59,553 nt of DNA, from assembly GCA_013791885.1 (NCBI GenBank), contig VMSZ01000043.1, positions 1 through 59,553 of the forward strand, in the 5' to 3' direction. Of this stretch, positions 44,900 to 55,863 are shown in pieces. Source of the DNA: Sulfurimonas sp. (GTDB lineage Bacteria; Campylobacterota; Campylobacteria; Campylobacterales; Sulfurimonadaceae). Below the pieces are notes generated by a model. That model was not told the origin of the DNA and did no database searches. It saw only the letters and a program-made list of their open reading frames with translations. The position numbers and the translations under genes were made by a program. The first letter of the stretch is position 1; each line of letters begins with the position of its first letter.

Positions 44900-45017
44900 A
44901 ACTAAATTCCTTTTTTTGGAAGATTATATATAAATAAACCTTAAATAACAAAATATTACAATTTAATACAACATTTCCATTATGAATAATTTAGTGAACT
45001 CGAACAAGTATTTATAG

Positions 45018-45722
<705 letters not shown>

Positions 45723-45732
45723 AGCAGAGGGA

Positions 45733-45760
45733 GTATCCAGAAAATTTCTGGATACTTTTT
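45733..45760. terminator. Terminator between the two adenylate kinase genes
   Basis: GTATCCAGAA/TTCTGGATAC (ten base pairs, short A-rich loop) is followed by TTTTT on the plus strand, a classic intrinsic terminator for the long adk. The hairpin also follows the convergent short-form gene. Confidence 0.8.
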
Positions 45761-46337
45761 AGCTTTTAGAGTTTATAAAACTTCCCATCTCAGAAACTAT
45801 CTCTTCAATAGTCCCTTCACCAGAAATTACTTTTAAAATATTTTGAGCAGTGTAAAAAGCTTCTATATCAGCTAATGGCTCCATATATACTTTCATACGG
45901 TTATCAAATACTTCCGTATTGTCATCAGCACCGCGGTTACGACCAAGAACTCTGTCACGGGCAGTCTCTTCGCTTACATGTACTTCTATAACACTTGCAA
46001 GCTTTAAAGAAGCATCTTCACCAAGATATTCATCCAAAGCATTTAACTGTTCCATACTTCTAGGATAACCATCAATAATAATAATATCTGTCGGAGCATT
46101 TTTTATAGCGTTTGTGATAGTTTTGATAGCTACTTCAATAGGGACTATTAAGCCTTTAGAAATGTACTGGTCTATCTCAAGTCCAAGTTCACTTTTAGTT
46201 GCGACTTCTGCTCTTAACATATCACCGGTAGAGTAGTGTGTTATTGCATCGTTTTGCTTGGCAATCAACTCTGCATCTGTAGTTTTACCGGAGCCTGGAG
46301 CTCCAATAATTAAGAATAGTTTTTTACGCTTTAGCAT
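45759..46337 (-). CDS. Adenylate kinase, short (Campylobacter-like) form
   Basis: The 192-residue protein has P-loop [34 protein letters not shown] and the short LID (GRNRGADDNTEVFDNRM) of short nucleoside-monophosphate kinases. In Campylobacter jejuni, adk is of this size and next to aspS, so this is probably the ancestral adk of the phylum, with the 216-residue one as extra. The substrate could also be another NMP. Its start overlaps the aspS stop by one base. Confidence 0.85.
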   Translation of the reverse strand: MLKRKKLFLIIGAPGSGKTTDAELIAKQNDAITHYSTGDMLRAEVATKSELGLEIDQYISKGLIVPIEVAIKTITNAIKNAPTDIIIIDGYPRSMEQLNALDEYLGEDASLKLASVIEVHVSEETARDRVLGRNRGADDNTEVFDNRMKVYMEPLADIEAFYTAQNILKVISGEGTIEEIVSEMGSFINSKS

Positions 46338-48094
46338 TATGCTTTGACTTGGTCACGTAGTCTGATGTGTAAGTCTTTAAGTTGTGTTGCATCAACAGGA
46401 CTTGGAGCTTTTGTAAGAATACAAGAAGCTTTTTGCGTTTTAGGAAACGCAATAACGTCACGAATACTTGATTTTTTAGAAATAAGCATCATAAGTCTGT
46501 CAAAACCGATTGCAAAACCACCGTGTGGCGGTGCTCCGAATTTAAGTGCATCAAGTAAGAAGCCGAATTTTTCTTTTGCTTCTTCTTCATCAATACCCAG
46601 AAGTTTGAAAATCTCTTCTTGCATCTCTTGTTTGTGAATACGAATACTTCCACCGCCAAGTTCAGTACCGTTTAAAACGATGTCATAAGCGATAGATTCT
46701 ATCTCTTCTACATCATCTTTGTCTGTATCTTTTGGCTGTGTAAATGGATGGTGCAGAGCTTTTACTCTTCCGTCTTCTACTTCAAACATTGGAAAGTCAA
46801 CAACCCAGACAAATTCATAGGCGTCTTTGTCAACAAGGTTCATTCTTTCGTGTTCAGCTATGAAAATTCTGAGTCTTCCCATGTAGTCCATAACAGTTTT
46901 TTTCTCGCCCGCACCAAAGAAAACTACGTCACCGACTTCAAGTTCAGTTCGCTCAATAATAAGAGCAATGTCTTCTTCAGTAAAGAATTTTACAAGAGGA
47001 CCTTTAAGACCATCTTCTTTCATCTGGAAGTAACCAAGACCTTGCGCACCAAATTTTCTAACATAATCTTCAAAAGTTTTCATTTCTCGTTTAGAGAAAA
47101 TTAAATCTGCGCCAGGAACTTTAAGTGCTTTAATACGGTTAGTATGCGTTTTTTTCGCTATATTTGTAAAAATCTCATTATCGCATCTTGCAAAAATATC
47201 TATAACGTCGACCATTTTTAAGTCGTATCTTAAATCAGGTTTGTCAGATCCGTACCATTCCATTGCGTTTTTGTAAGTAATACGGTTAAATGGAGGTTTA
47301 ATGTCAACACCACAAGCGCCAAACATTGCAACAAGTAACTCTTCCGCAATTTTCATAACGTCTTCTTGGTCACAGAAGCTCATTTCAACGTCTATTTGAG
47401 TAAATTCCGGTTGTCTGTCTGCTCTTAAATCTTCATCACGGAAACATTTTGCGATTTGGAAGTAACGGTCAAATCCGCCAACCATTAAAAGTTGTTTGAA
47501 AAGTTGTGGCGACTGTGGAAGTGCATAAAATTCTCCGCTATGGACACGAGAAGGAACCAAATAATCTCTTGCACCCTCTGGAGTTGATTTTGTAAGGATT
47601 GGCGTTTCAACTTCCAAAAAGCCGTTTGCATCCAAAATATTTCTTGCAGCGATTGCAGCTTTTGAACGAAGACGGAATGTTTCATACATGTCTGGATCTC
47701 TTAGTTCCAAATAGCGATATCTTAGTCTTGTCTCTTCCCCAACATTTTTATCACCGATAACAAAAGGAACGGGAGCGCTCTTATTCTCAATTACAAGTTC
47801 AGTAACCATGATCTCAATTGCACCTGTTTTAAGACGCGGGTTAACTAAACCTTCTCCACGAGCGCGTACAACACCTTTAGCAATAAGCACGAACTCATCA
47901 CGAACCTCATTGGCAACTTTGTGTGCAGCTACGTTGTGCTCTGGGTCACAGGTAAGTTGAATTAAACCTGTTTTATCGCGTAAGTCTATGAAAACTATAC
48001 CGCCGTGGTCACGGCTATTGTTCGCCCAGCCTGTGAGAACAACGTTCTCTCCAACATTTACTTCACTTAAATCTGTACAATAATGACTTCTCAT
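46337..48094 (-). CDS. aspS: Aspartyl-tRNA synthetase
   Basis: AspS charges tRNA(Asp); in this phylum it usually also charges tRNA(Asn) for the amidotransferase route (inferred). The N-terminal OB domain ([18 protein letters not shown]) and the class II core with [30 protein letters not shown] (key part [11 protein letters not shown]), [18 protein letters not shown] and [13 protein letters not shown] are complete. The length of 585 residues is standard. It precedes the short adenylate kinase gene. Its -10 box is at 48125-48130. Confidence 0.97.
   Translation of the reverse strand: MRSHYCTDLSEVNVGENVVLTGWANNSRDHGGIVFIDLRDKTGLIQLTCDPEHNVAAHKVANEVRDEFVLIAKGVVRARGEGLVNPRLKTGAIEIMVTELVIENKSAPVPFVIGDKNVGEETRLRYRYLELRDPDMYETFRLRSKAAIAARNILDANGFLEVETPILTKSTPEGARDYLVPSRVHSGEFYALPQSPQLFKQLLMVGGFDRYFQIAKCFRDEDLRADRQPEFTQIDVEMSFCDQEDVMKIAEELLVAMFGACGVDIKPPFNRITYKNAMEWYGSDKPDLRYDLKMVDVIDIFARCDNEIFTNIAKKTHTNRIKALKVPGADLIFSKREMKTFEDYVRKFGAQGLGYFQMKEDGLKGPLVKFFTEEDIALIIERTELEVGDVVFFGAGEKKTVMDYMGRLRIFIAEHERMNLVDKDAYEFVWVVDFPMFEVEDGRVKALHHPFTQPKDTDKDDVEEIESIAYDIVLNGTELGGGSIRIHKQEMQEEIFKLLGIDEEEAKEKFGFLLDALKFGAPPHGGFAIGFDRLMMLISKKSSIRDVIAFPKTQKASCILTKAPSPVDATQLKDLHIRLRDQVKA
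46434..46451. other. Inverted pair of the AAACGCA word inside aspS
   Basis: TGCGTTT, then TAGG, then AAACGCA forms a seven-base-pair stem with a four-base loop inside the aspS coding region. It is the only place seen where two copies of the common word face each other closely, as paired uptake sequences do in other bacteria. Confidence 0.6.
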
Positions 48095-48124
48095 AAATAG
48101 TGAGTCCTAAAAATAATTTTCGCG

Positions 48125-48130
48125 ATTATA
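48125..48130 (-). promoter_or_regulatory. -10 box of aspS
   Basis: A perfect TATAAT on the minus strand lies 30 bases before the aspS ATG, in the divergent region shared with nadK. Confidence 0.5.
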
Positions 48131-48221
48131 ACTAAACTAGCCTTACATAAATATGAGTGATACTAAATTACAGTTTCATATGACAAACTGCAATATTTTT
48201 TATTTTTTAACCTCAAAAGTG

Positions 48222-48227
48222 TATAAT
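48222..48227 (+). promoter_or_regulatory. -10 box of the nadK operon
   Basis: A perfect TATAAT lies 46 bases upstream of the nadK TTG start. Confidence 0.5.
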
Positions 48228-48273
48228 CAAGAAAAATATTTAGATACTGCTAGCTTGTGGAAAAGGATTTATT

Positions 48274-49128
48274 TTGCAAAAAAGAGAGATTAAAAAAGTT
48301 GGTGTAATTTTGAGACCTTCTACGCCGGAGCTTAAAAGTACTTTTTTTAAACTGGAAAAAATTTTTAACAAACATGGCATAGAAGTTTATATAGACAGTA
48401 TAAGCGGCGGCATGATAGATGTTATGGGAATGAATTTTGACCTTTTATGCAAGCAATGCGATATTCTTGTAACTGTCGGGGGCGACGGAACACTGATCTC
48501 GGTGGTACGCAGAAGTTTCAATTGTGATATTCCTGTTTTTGGCGTTTATGCCGGTAAACTTGGTTTTTTAGCAGATGTAAGTGTTGATGAACTCGATGAT
48601 TTTGTCGCAAATTTGGTACGCGGCAAATACAGAATTGATGAGCGTTCTGTTTTAGAGGCAAGTATCACCAAGGATGGCGAAGAGATACAAATGTATGCGT
48701 TTAACGATATTGTTCTAACGCGTCCTTCCATTTCAAATATGATAAATATACAGACGCTCGTAGATGGAAAAGCCTTCAATACTTACTATGGAGACGGTGT
48801 TATTGTCTCAACTCCAACCGGTTCAACGGCCTACAATCTTTCAGCCGGAGGACCGGTTCTGTTTCCTTTAACACAGGTTTTTACGCTTACACCTATATGT
48901 CCGCACTCACTTACACAAAGACCTGTAGTTTTACCCGGCACGTATTCTATAGAGATGCGAACACCTACAAATCCTGCACTTATGATAGTCGATGGACAGG
49001 ATATGATTGAAATAGAGATGGATCAAAGTGTTTATATTAAACTCGCAGAAAAAACTGCAAAACTTATACATAGGGAAGAATTTAACTATTTTGACGTTTT
49101 AAAACAGAAGTTAAATTGGGGAGAATAG
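48274..49128 (+). CDS. nadK: NAD kinase
   Basis: NadK phosphorylates NAD to NADP. The signature VTVGGDGTLISVVRR, the NAD-binding FNDIVLTRPS and TPTGSTAYNLSAGGPV segments are complete. The length of 284 residues is typical. It starts with TTG 48274 behind AAAAGGA. It leads the long plus-strand run nadK-recN-(small ORF)-tatD-mltD and so on; recN follows after three bases, an order also known from Campylobacter. Confidence 0.96.
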   Translation: MQKREIKKVGVILRPSTPELKSTFFKLEKIFNKHGIEVYIDSISGGMIDVMGMNFDLLCKQCDILVTVGGDGTLISVVRRSFNCDIPVFGVYAGKLGFLADVSVDELDDFVANLVRGKYRIDERSVLEASITKDGEEIQMYAFNDIVLTRPSISNMINIQTLVDGKAFNTYYGDGVIVSTPTGSTAYNLSAGGPVLFPLTQVFTLTPICPHSLTQRPVVLPGTYSIEMRTPTNPALMIVDGQDMIEIEMDQSVYIKLAEKTAKLIHREEFNYFDVLKQKLNWGE

Positions 49129-49131
49129 CAA

Positions 49132-50676
49132 ATGATTGAGAGATTTTATCTCAAAGATTATCTCAGTTTTAAAGAGGTTGAGTTGAGTTTGTCATCGGGG
49201 CTTATAGTGTTTACCGGTCCCAGCGGAAGCGGTAAGTCTATTTTAGTAAACTCAATTCTTTCCTCTTTAGGTGCAAGCAGTTGTGAAGCCGCGCTTTGTG
49301 AGTCAAGCGTTACATGGAATATAAACGCGAATGAGATAGGCATAGAGAGTGATGACATTAATGTTTTCAGACAAACTAAAAAAGATAAAATAAGATACTT
49401 TGTCAATAACCAAAGTGTTTCAAAAAAATCTATGAATGAATTGGCTTCTGGGTACTTAAAACATTTGAGTCTTAAAGATTACAGTGATTTTGAAAATGAA
49501 AATTTATTGTCTATTGTAGATGAAAGATTGGATGCTAAAAAGCAAGATATTCAAAGATTAAAAGAAGAGTATAAAAAGTACTTTTTAGAACATAAAAGTG
49601 CAAAATCAGCACTTCAAAAGATAGAAGATGAAGAGAAACGCATAGTAGAACTCAAAGAGTTCGCCTCTTTTGAAATAAAGAAAATTGAAGATATAAATCC
49701 TGGTATTTCTGAGGATAACGACTTACTGCTTATTAAAAAAGAGTTGTCGAAAAAAGAAAAAGTTTTGGAGAGCATAAGTCAAGCGAATAAAATCTTTGAT
49801 GGCGAGCATTATGCTATTGCTGCTCTGGATTCTTTGGATGTAAACAGCTCGTTTTTCAGTGATGCAATGAACGAACTACGTGCCACTCTTGACAGTGCTC
49901 GGGAAAAATTCAGTGCGCTTGATGAGATTGATGTCGAAGAAATACTCAATCGTATAGAGGAGCTCAGTGCTTTAAAAAGACGTTATGGAAGCATTGAAGA
50001 TGCCCTAAATTACAAAGAGCAAAAAAAACTCGAATTAGCAAAATATGAAAATATTGAGATTGAAAAGAAAGATTTGCAAGAGAGATATCAATTTCTAGAC
50101 GAGCAAGTGAAGCAATTAGCCTTAGAACTAAGTAGACTTAGAAAAGAAGAGTTGCAATTCTTTGCTGCTGATCTGAACAAATACTTGAAAGAGCTCTATT
50201 TAAGAGATGCACAGGTAAGCATAGAAGATATAGATTATACAGATTGTGGTAAAGATATGATTGAAATCAGCTTAAACGCAGTCGCACTTCAAAAAATAAG
50301 TACAGGTGAGTTTAATAGATTAAGACTTGCAATATTGGCGCTTAAGTCAGAGTTTATGCAGCAAAACGGGGGTGTTTTAATGCTTGATGAGATTGATGCG
50401 AATCTCAGTGGAGAAGAGTCTATGAGTGTTGCAAAAGTATTAAGACAGCTTTCAAAACATTTTCAAATCTTTGTTGTTTCACATCAGCCCCAACTCACTT
50501 CTATGGGTGATCAGCACTTTTTAATCTATAAAAATGGAGATGATTCTTTTACAAAAGAGTTGAATTTTGAACAAAAAATAGATGAAATAGCAAGAATAAT
50601 CAGTGGTGAAAAAATTTCAAGTGAGGCCAAAACTTTTGCCAAAGAACTTTTGGAAGCAGCAAAATGTGTTTCATAG
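49132..50676 (+). CDS. recN: DNA repair protein RecN
   Basis: RecN is an SMC-like ATPase that handles double-strand breaks. Walker A GPSGSGKS is near residue 30, a long coiled coil follows (residues 140-350), and the C-terminal ABC signature and Walker B GGVLMLDEIDANLSG with the H-loop VVSHQPQL close the head domain. At 514 residues it is a little shorter than the common 550. No LexA box was seen in front, since it is inside the nadK run. Confidence 0.9.
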   Translation: MIERFYLKDYLSFKEVELSLSSGLIVFTGPSGSGKSILVNSILSSLGASSCEAALCESSVTWNINANEIGIESDDINVFRQTKKDKIRYFVNNQSVSKKSMNELASGYLKHLSLKDYSDFENENLLSIVDERLDAKKQDIQRLKEEYKKYFLEHKSAKSALQKIEDEEKRIVELKEFASFEIKKIEDINPGISEDNDLLLIKKELSKKEKVLESISQANKIFDGEHYAIAALDSLDVNSSFFSDAMNELRATLDSAREKFSALDEIDVEEILNRIEELSALKRRYGSIEDALNYKEQKKLELAKYENIEIEKKDLQERYQFLDEQVKQLALELSRLRKEELQFFAADLNKYLKELYLRDAQVSIEDIDYTDCGKDMIEISLNAVALQKISTGEFNRLRLAILALKSEFMQQNGGVLMLDEIDANLSGEESMSVAKVLRQLSKHFQIFVVSHQPQLTSMGDQHFLIYKNGDDSFTKELNFEQKIDEIARIISGEKISSEAKTFAKELLEAAKCVS

Positions 50677-50834
50677 TTTCAATTATTTCTGCAATTCTTG
50701 CTTATAATTTTTTTATTTCAGATAACTTACTTTTGGCTGTATCATCAGCTTTAGTTTCGCTGTTTTTCATTTATCTGATGATAAAAAATATACTATACGT
50801 TAAAAAATTAAAAGAGAAAAAAAATGATAATTGA
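50664..50834 (+). CDS. Small two-helix membrane protein, 56 residues
   Basis: ATG 50664 lies in the last codons of recN and is preceded by GGAAG at eight bases; the frame runs to TGA at 50832 and overlaps the tatD start by 11 bases. The product has two hydrophobic helices (FIVSIISAILAYNFFI and LAVSSALVSLFFIYLMI) and a basic end (KKLKEKK). The exact fit between two genes suggests it is real and coupled. No family is recognised. Confidence 0.6.
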   Translation: MCFIVSIISAILAYNFFISDNLLLAVSSALVSLFFIYLMIKNILYVKKLKEKKNDN

Positions 50835-51600
50835 TACGCATATACATTTAGACGATAAAAGATACAACGACGATTTAGATGAAGTGCTAGCACGCGCGCG
50901 CGAAGCCGGAGTAAAGAGATTTATTATTCCAGGGGCTGATCCTTCTACGCTGGAGAGAGCAGTGGAGATAGCACAAAAATATGAGGATGTTTATTTTGCA
51001 GTCGGCGTTCATCCTTACGATATGGATGGATTTGAAGGTTTAGATTTTGAACAGTATGTTCACAATAAAAAATGTGTTGCAATTGGCGAATGCGGACTTG
51101 ATTACTATAGACTCGAAGGAAGCGATGAAGAAAAAGAGCTTGAAAAAAAACGCCAAAAAGAAATTTTTGTCGCTCAAATCGAACTTGCTAAAAAATATAA
51201 AAAACCTTTAATTATTCATATTAGAGATGCTTCAAGAGACTCGAAAGAGTTACTGATACAAAACGCAGCAAAAGAAGTTGGTGGCGTTTTACATTGTTAC
51301 AATGCAGATGATGAGCTTTTAAGTCTTGCAAATGAAGGTTTTTACTTTGGAATAGGGGGTGTTTTAACCTTTAAGAATGCAAAAAAACTTGTCAATGTTT
51401 TACACAAAATTCCAAAAGAGAAACTGCTAATAGAAACTGATGGACCTTACCTTACTCCTATGCCTCATCGTGGAGAAAGAAATGAACCTCTATATACTAC
51501 TTTTGTTGCCCAAAAAATGTCGGAATTACTAGAAACAAACCTCAAAGATATTGAAAATATTACAACTCAAAATGCCCTAAAACTCTTTCATATTTCCTAA
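50824..51600 (+). CDS. tatD: TatD-family metal-dependent hydrolase
   Basis: TatD proteins are cytoplasmic TIM-barrel metal nucleases implicated in DNA repair and quality control. Seen are DTHIHLDD, VGVHPYDM, AIGECGLDYYR, IIHIRDAS, LHCYNAD and LLIETDGPYLTP, covering the metal ligands. The length of 258 residues is standard. It follows recN and the small membrane ORF; a 99-base gap without clear terminator precedes mltD. Confidence 0.94.
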   Translation: MIIDTHIHLDDKRYNDDLDEVLARAREAGVKRFIIPGADPSTLERAVEIAQKYEDVYFAVGVHPYDMDGFEGLDFEQYVHNKKCVAIGECGLDYYRLEGSDEEKELEKKRQKEIFVAQIELAKKYKKPLIIHIRDASRDSKELLIQNAAKEVGGVLHCYNADDELLSLANEGFYFGIGGVLTFKNAKKLVNVLHKIPKEKLLIETDGPYLTPMPHRGERNEPLYTTFVAQKMSELLETNLKDIENITTQNALKLFHIS

Positions 51601-51699
51601 TATTAAAAGAGTTTTAGCTTATATAAATAGCACTTACAGCTTATAATCAACTAAATTTAGATAAAATGTAGCTTTTAAATCAACATAAAGAAGTGAAAT

Positions 51700-52926
51700 T
51701 TGAAATATTTTTTAACATTATTACTCCCTATTTTCTTATATGCAAACCTTACTTATACTTCCAACTACAACAAAGAGTTAGCAATTTTAGAATCATTTAA
51801 CATTGATCCATCTTTTATTTATGACCCTATTATGAACGATATGAGAATCAGCAATAGTGAAGTTGGCGCTGATCAGTATTTTTTTAAAATGATGGATGAT
51901 GCGTATCTCTTCGTCCCTGCCATAAAAAGTATTTTGGCTAAAAATGATGTGCCTCAAGAATTTTTATATCTTGCAATGGCCGAATCCAGTTTTTCAAATA
52001 ATGCTTCTTCAGCGAAAAGTGCCTCAGGTCTTTGGCAGTTTATGCCACAAACGGCCAAAAGGTTTAATTTAAAAATTGATGATTATGTAGATGAGCGACA
52101 AGACTTTGTAAAATCAACAGAAGCCGCTTCAAAATATCTCTCAAAACTTTACAATCAGTTTGGCAAATGGTATTTAGCTGCTATCGCCTACAACTGTGGT
52201 AGCGGAAGACTTACAAAAGCAATAGAAAAGGCAGGGACGGATGATTTGTCTGTTTTGCTTGATAGTGAGCAAAAGTATATTCCTCTGGAGAGCAGACGGT
52301 ATATACGAAAGATTGTTGCTTTTTCTATGATGGGAAATGATGAACAGTTTTTGCTTAAAAATGAATATGAATATCTTTTAAATCGCACAACCGCTTACCC
52401 GATTTCTACAATCAAGGTTTCAAACGGAGAGTCTTTACAAAGAATTTCTGAAATTATTGATGTGCCGTTAGGTGATTTACAAAAGCTTAATAGACATCTA
52501 AAGCATGATTTTGTTCCGCCAAACGCGAAGAATTATGCAGTTCATATTCCTTATGTTAAACTAGCAGAGTTTAAGCAAAACTACCGTGAAGAACCTGTAA
52601 AAAATCATTATAAGGTTCATGTGGTCAGCAAGGGAGAAAGTTTGTCGCGTTTAAGTAAGGCATATGGTGTGTCGAGTAAATTGATTATGGATTTTAATCA
52701 TCTCAAAGGTTCTTCTCTTTCACTTAAACAAAAACTCATTGTGCCTGTGCCAAATACTCAAGCTTCAAAGAAAATTTCTAATAAGTTTTTACATATAGTA
52801 AAAAAAGGTGATTCTTTGGGTTCAATAGCTAAAGCCCACAAGGTAACTATTCAAGATATTAAAATAAAAAATAATTTAAGAGGGAACACTCTTAAAATTG
52901 GAGATAAATTGGAGATTTATGAATAA
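51700..52926 (+). CDS. Membrane-bound lytic transglycosylase (MltD-like) with LysM repeats
   Basis: A signal peptide ([15 protein letters not shown]) is followed by an SLT domain with catalytic Glu95 in [10 protein letters not shown] and the [12 protein letters not shown] core, then three LysM domains (about residues 225-265, 300-350 and 360-408; for example [17 protein letters not shown] and [16 protein letters not shown]) that bind peptidoglycan. It cleaves glycan strands in the periplasm. There is no lipobox Cys, unlike E. coli MltD, so it is exported but not lipidated. It starts at TTG 51700. It overlaps rlpA and heads the conserved slt-rlpA-kdsC-lpt block. Confidence 0.9.
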   Translation: MKYFLTLLLPIFLYANLTYTSNYNKELAILESFNIDPSFIYDPIMNDMRISNSEVGADQYFFKMMDDAYLFVPAIKSILAKNDVPQEFLYLAMAESSFSNNASSAKSASGLWQFMPQTAKRFNLKIDDYVDERQDFVKSTEAASKYLSKLYNQFGKWYLAAIAYNCGSGRLTKAIEKAGTDDLSVLLDSEQKYIPLESRRYIRKIVAFSMMGNDEQFLLKNEYEYLLNRTTAYPISTIKVSNGESLQRISEIIDVPLGDLQKLNRHLKHDFVPPNAKNYAVHIPYVKLAEFKQNYREEPVKNHYKVHVVSKGESLSRLSKAYGVSSKLIMDFNHLKGSSLSLKQKLIVPVPNTQASKKISNKFLHIVKKGDSLGSIAKAHKVTIQDIKIKNNLRGNTLKIGDKLEIYE

Positions 52927-53806
52927 ATTTACAATACTTTTTTCTATTACTATAATTAGTTTTTTTACCGCTTGCAGCACAAGGGGACCTGGAACTTACA
53001 GCGGTGCTGCTCCTGGGTCAAATCAACCTTCAGCTCCAAAGAGTTATTCTGAGGATTCCAATATCTATAACACAAGCTTAAGTGAACAGGATTTTACACA
53101 TCCAACAATGAGATCTTATGTTATCTACGGAATAAGATATTATCCTGCTCCTGCAAGTGTAGGAGATGAGTTTAACGGTCTTGCCAGCTGGTATGGGCCC
53201 GATTTTCACGGGAAGCTGACTTCAAACGGTGAAACATATAATATGTATGACATGACCGCTGCACATAAAACTTTGCCGATGAATACCATTGTAAAAGTTA
53301 CAAATGCAAACAATGGCTTAAATACGGTCGTCAGAATTAATGACAGAGGGCCATTTGTCGGAACAAGAATTATTGATCTTTCAAATACGGCAGCCAAAGA
53401 GATAGGGATGCTTAATGCTGGCACAGCTCCTGTAAAAGTTGAAGTATTAGGCTATTACAATAATAATTTGAATGATAGAAACGATGTAGGTTCTCCTGTA
53501 AATAAAAACAGAAAAATAGATGTTGCTGCTCCAACAATTGACCCTCGACCTGTAGAGAAAAAAGAGGACTTACCGGGAACTTCTTATGCTCTTCAAATCG
53601 CATCTTTTAGTAAAATTGAAAGTGCTATTAAAACGCAAGAGGCCTTTAAAAACAATAATGGCTATAGAGCTGAAATTAAAGATATGGAAAACGAAAACGG
53701 ACGTATTTTTAAAGTCTGGATAAAAGGCTTTAAAAATGCTCAAGAGGTAAAAGAGTACAAAGATTTGGGTTATTTTAAAAATGCATTTATTGTAAGAGAG
53801 GATTAA
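52919..53806 (+). CDS. rlpA: RlpA-family septal ring lytic transglycosylase with SPOR domain
   Basis: The lipoprotein signal ends at FFTACS. The double-psi beta-barrel ([35 protein letters not shown] with the catalytic Asp) is near residues 80-170, and the SPOR domain fills the last ~75 residues ([16 protein letters not shown]). RlpA trims denuded glycan strands at the septum. I chose ATG 52919, seven bases after GGAG; ATG 52898 lies inside mltD and gives a poor signal. It overlaps mltD by eight bases. Confidence 0.92.
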   Translation: MNKFTILFSITIISFFTACSTRGPGTYSGAAPGSNQPSAPKSYSEDSNIYNTSLSEQDFTHPTMRSYVIYGIRYYPAPASVGDEFNGLASWYGPDFHGKLTSNGETYNMYDMTAAHKTLPMNTIVKVTNANNGLNTVVRINDRGPFVGTRIIDLSNTAAKEIGMLNAGTAPVKVEVLGYYNNNLNDRNDVGSPVNKNRKIDVAAPTIDPRPVEKKEDLPGTSYALQIASFSKIESAIKTQEAFKNNNGYRAEIKDMENENGRIFKVWIKGFKNAQEVKEYKDLGYFKNAFIVRED

Positions 53807-53808
53807 TA

Positions 53809-54381
53809 ATGATTAGTAAAACGAGAAAAACGAAAGAAACAAACATCACAATTTCATTAAACATAATGGGAAATGGAAAAAGTAATATAGCAACAGGGGT
53901 TGGATTTTTAGACCATATGCTTGAGAGTTTTTCCAAGCACTCTCTTATTGACATAAATATAGCATGTGAAGGTGATACACACATAGATGACCACCACAGT
54001 GTGGAAGATGTAGGGATTGTGCTTGGTTCTTTAATTGCTGAGGCTCTCTACCCAATTGAAAATATGGAACGTTTCGGAAGTGCTAGCATTGTCATGGACG
54101 AAGCTTGTGTGAGTTGTGATTTAGATTTAAGTAACAGACCTTTTTTAGTTTATGAAGTAGATGTAGCCGGGAAAGTAGGGCATTTTGATACAGAACTTGC
54201 AGAAGAATTTTTTAGAGCCTTTGTGTTAAACGCAAGAATTAGTGCACACATAATTGCGCTAAGAGGAAAAAATAGACATCATCTCATCGAAGCTGCGTTT
54301 AAATCCTTAGCTGTTGCCCTTCGCAGAGCAATAGCTAAAAACGAGAGAGTAGGCATACCAAGCACAAAAGAAGTGTTATGA
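53809..54381 (+). CDS. hisB: Imidazoleglycerol-phosphate dehydratase
   Basis: This is the HisB dehydratase domain alone, 190 residues, for step six of histidine synthesis. Seen are the metal-binding FLDHMLESFSKHSLIDI and DDHHSVEDVGIVLG motifs and the C-terminal HHLIEAAFKSLAVALRRA (key part HHLIEAAFKSLA). The phosphatase half of the E. coli fusion is absent, as usual. Other his genes are not present; hisB is embedded between rlpA and kdsC in the envelope block, and its stop overlaps kdsC by four bases. Confidence 0.96.
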   Translation: MISKTRKTKETNITISLNIMGNGKSNIATGVGFLDHMLESFSKHSLIDINIACEGDTHIDDHHSVEDVGIVLGSLIAEALYPIENMERFGSASIVMDEACVSCDLDLSNRPFLVYEVDVAGKVGHFDTELAEEFFRAFVLNARISAHIIALRGKNRHHLIEAAFKSLAVALRRAIAKNERVGIPSTKEVL

Positions 54382-54872
54382 TTAAACTTCTTATTTTAGA
54401 TGTAGACGGGTGTTTAACAAATGGGGACATTATTTATAGCAGCGAAGGCATTGAAACCAAGCATTTTAATGTAAAAGATGGTTTGGGCATTAGCTCATGG
54501 ATACGACTTGGAAATGAAGTGGCGATTATTACAGGAAGACAGTCATCTGTTGTTGCAAAAAGAGCCGATGAACTCGGTATCAAGCATCTTTTTCAGGGTG
54601 TAAAAGATAAAGATACTGTTTTGCGCGAACTTCTAAGCACCTTAAGTATCAGCTTAGATGAAGCCGCCGCCATAGGCGATGATTTAAATGACTATAAAAT
54701 GCTTCAAAGTGTCGCAAAAAGTTTTACTCCACATAACGGCGTATCAGAAATAAAAGAGATAGTAGGTACGGTTTTAAGTAAAAATGGCGGAGATGGTGCT
54801 GTTCGTGAGATGATAGATATTCTTATTCAAGAGAATAATCAAAAAGAAAAATTTATGGCTTTGTGGATATGA
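54378..54872 (+). CDS. kdsC: 3-deoxy-manno-octulosonate-8-phosphatase (HAD family)
   Basis: KdsC dephosphorylates KDO-8-phosphate for the LPS inner core. The HAD motif LILDVDGCLTNGDI, the KDGLGISSWIRLG region and GDDLNDYKML are the family pattern. The 164-residue capless form is normal. It is coupled to hisB upstream and overlaps lptC by ten bases, in line with a shared role in LPS biogenesis. Confidence 0.93.
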   Translation: MIKLLILDVDGCLTNGDIIYSSEGIETKHFNVKDGLGISSWIRLGNEVAIITGRQSSVVAKRADELGIKHLFQGVKDKDTVLRELLSTLSISLDEAAAIGDDLNDYKMLQSVAKSFTPHNGVSEIKEIVGTVLSKNGGDGAVREMIDILIQENNQKEKFMALWI

Positions 54873-55390
54873 ATATAAATTTCTTTTTTGTTATTATTTC
54901 GATTGCTTTAATGATGATTTTTACTCTTTTTAAGCCCTTAAATATTAAAACGCAAAATTTTGAAGAAACCCCTTTGCTGGAAGTGAGTTCCTTTACTCTT
55001 CATGAGCTTAACACCTTAGGCATTACGACCATTATGAAGGGAAATAATGCTCTTAGATATGAGGACCGTTACCTTGTGGAAAATATTGACTATACTGATA
55101 ATTCAAAGAAATATAAAGCGAATATGGTTGCAGATAAGGGCGTTTATAAAGACAATATTGTTAATCTAAGCGGCAATATCATTTATAGCCGGGAAGATGG
55201 TCTTATTTTTAAAACCCAAAAGGCAGATTACGACAAAGTCAATAAAATTGCTACGTCAACGACAGACTACGTAGCTTATATGGGCAAAAGCAATATGAAG
55301 GGTACATTTTTGAAATATGATAATGAGAATAAGAGAATTGAATCCAAAAATGTAAACATAATATATCAATTAAAAGAGGAAAAATTATAA
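54863..55390 (+). CDS. lptC: LPS export protein LptC
   Basis: LptC has an N-terminal membrane helix (FFFVIISIALMMIFTLF, about residues 5-21) and a periplasmic beta-jellyroll. It receives LPS from LptB2FG and hands it to LptA. The domain is weakly conserved (YKANMVADKGVYKDNIVNLSG); assignment rests on it plus lptA downstream and kdsC upstream. At 175 residues it is typical. Its stop overlaps the lptA start by one base. Confidence 0.85.
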   Translation: MDMNINFFFVIISIALMMIFTLFKPLNIKTQNFEETPLLEVSSFTLHELNTLGITTIMKGNNALRYEDRYLVENIDYTDNSKKYKANMVADKGVYKDNIVNLSGNIIYSREDGLIFKTQKADYDKVNKIATSTTDYVAYMGKSNMKGTFLKYDNENKRIESKNVNIIYQLKEEKL

Positions 55391-55863
55391 TGCGTGCAAC
55401 ATATTTACTATTTTTTTTAGCACTCTCGCTTTATTCACAAGAGTTGAAAATAAAGGCAGATTCTTTTGCCGCGGATGAAAAATCAGGTGTCTCAATATTT
55501 ACAGGTTCTGTAAATATATTAAGAAGCAATGATGAGCTTAATGCAACTGAAGTTACCGTTTACACAGATAGCAATCATAAACCTTTGAAATTTGTTGCAG
55601 TCGGCAATGTCTCTTTTCATATAGAAACAAAAAGCGGTTCTGTATATAATGGCGTTTCACAAAAAGCGATTTATATTCCTGAGAAAAAAGAGTATCAATT
55701 TTTCAAAAATGTTCATTTAAAACAATTGGATGAGAATAAAGAGATTATCGGTGAAGAGGTTGTTCTTAAAGCAACAGAAGGAAAAGCTCATGCAAAAGGC
55801 AAGAAAGATGGTCCTGTTATTATGATATTTAATGTAGAAAACCAAGAAGAGGAAGGACAGTAA
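55390..55863 (+). CDS. lptA: LPS transport periplasmic protein LptA
   Basis: A signal peptide (RATYLLFFLALSLYSQ) precedes the OstA-like beta-jellyroll (LKIKADSFAADEKSGVSIFTG; NATEVTVYTD) that forms the periplasmic LPS bridge. The length of 157 residues matches. It follows lptC without gap, and engB overlaps its stop. The last ~25 residues are charged. Confidence 0.88.
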   Translation: MRATYLLFFLALSLYSQELKIKADSFAADEKSGVSIFTGSVNILRSNDELNATEVTVYTDSNHKPLKFVAVGNVSFHIETKSGSVYNGVSQKAIYIPEKKEYQFFKNVHLKQLDENKEIIGEEVVLKATEGKAHAKGKKDGPVIMIFNVENQEEEGQ

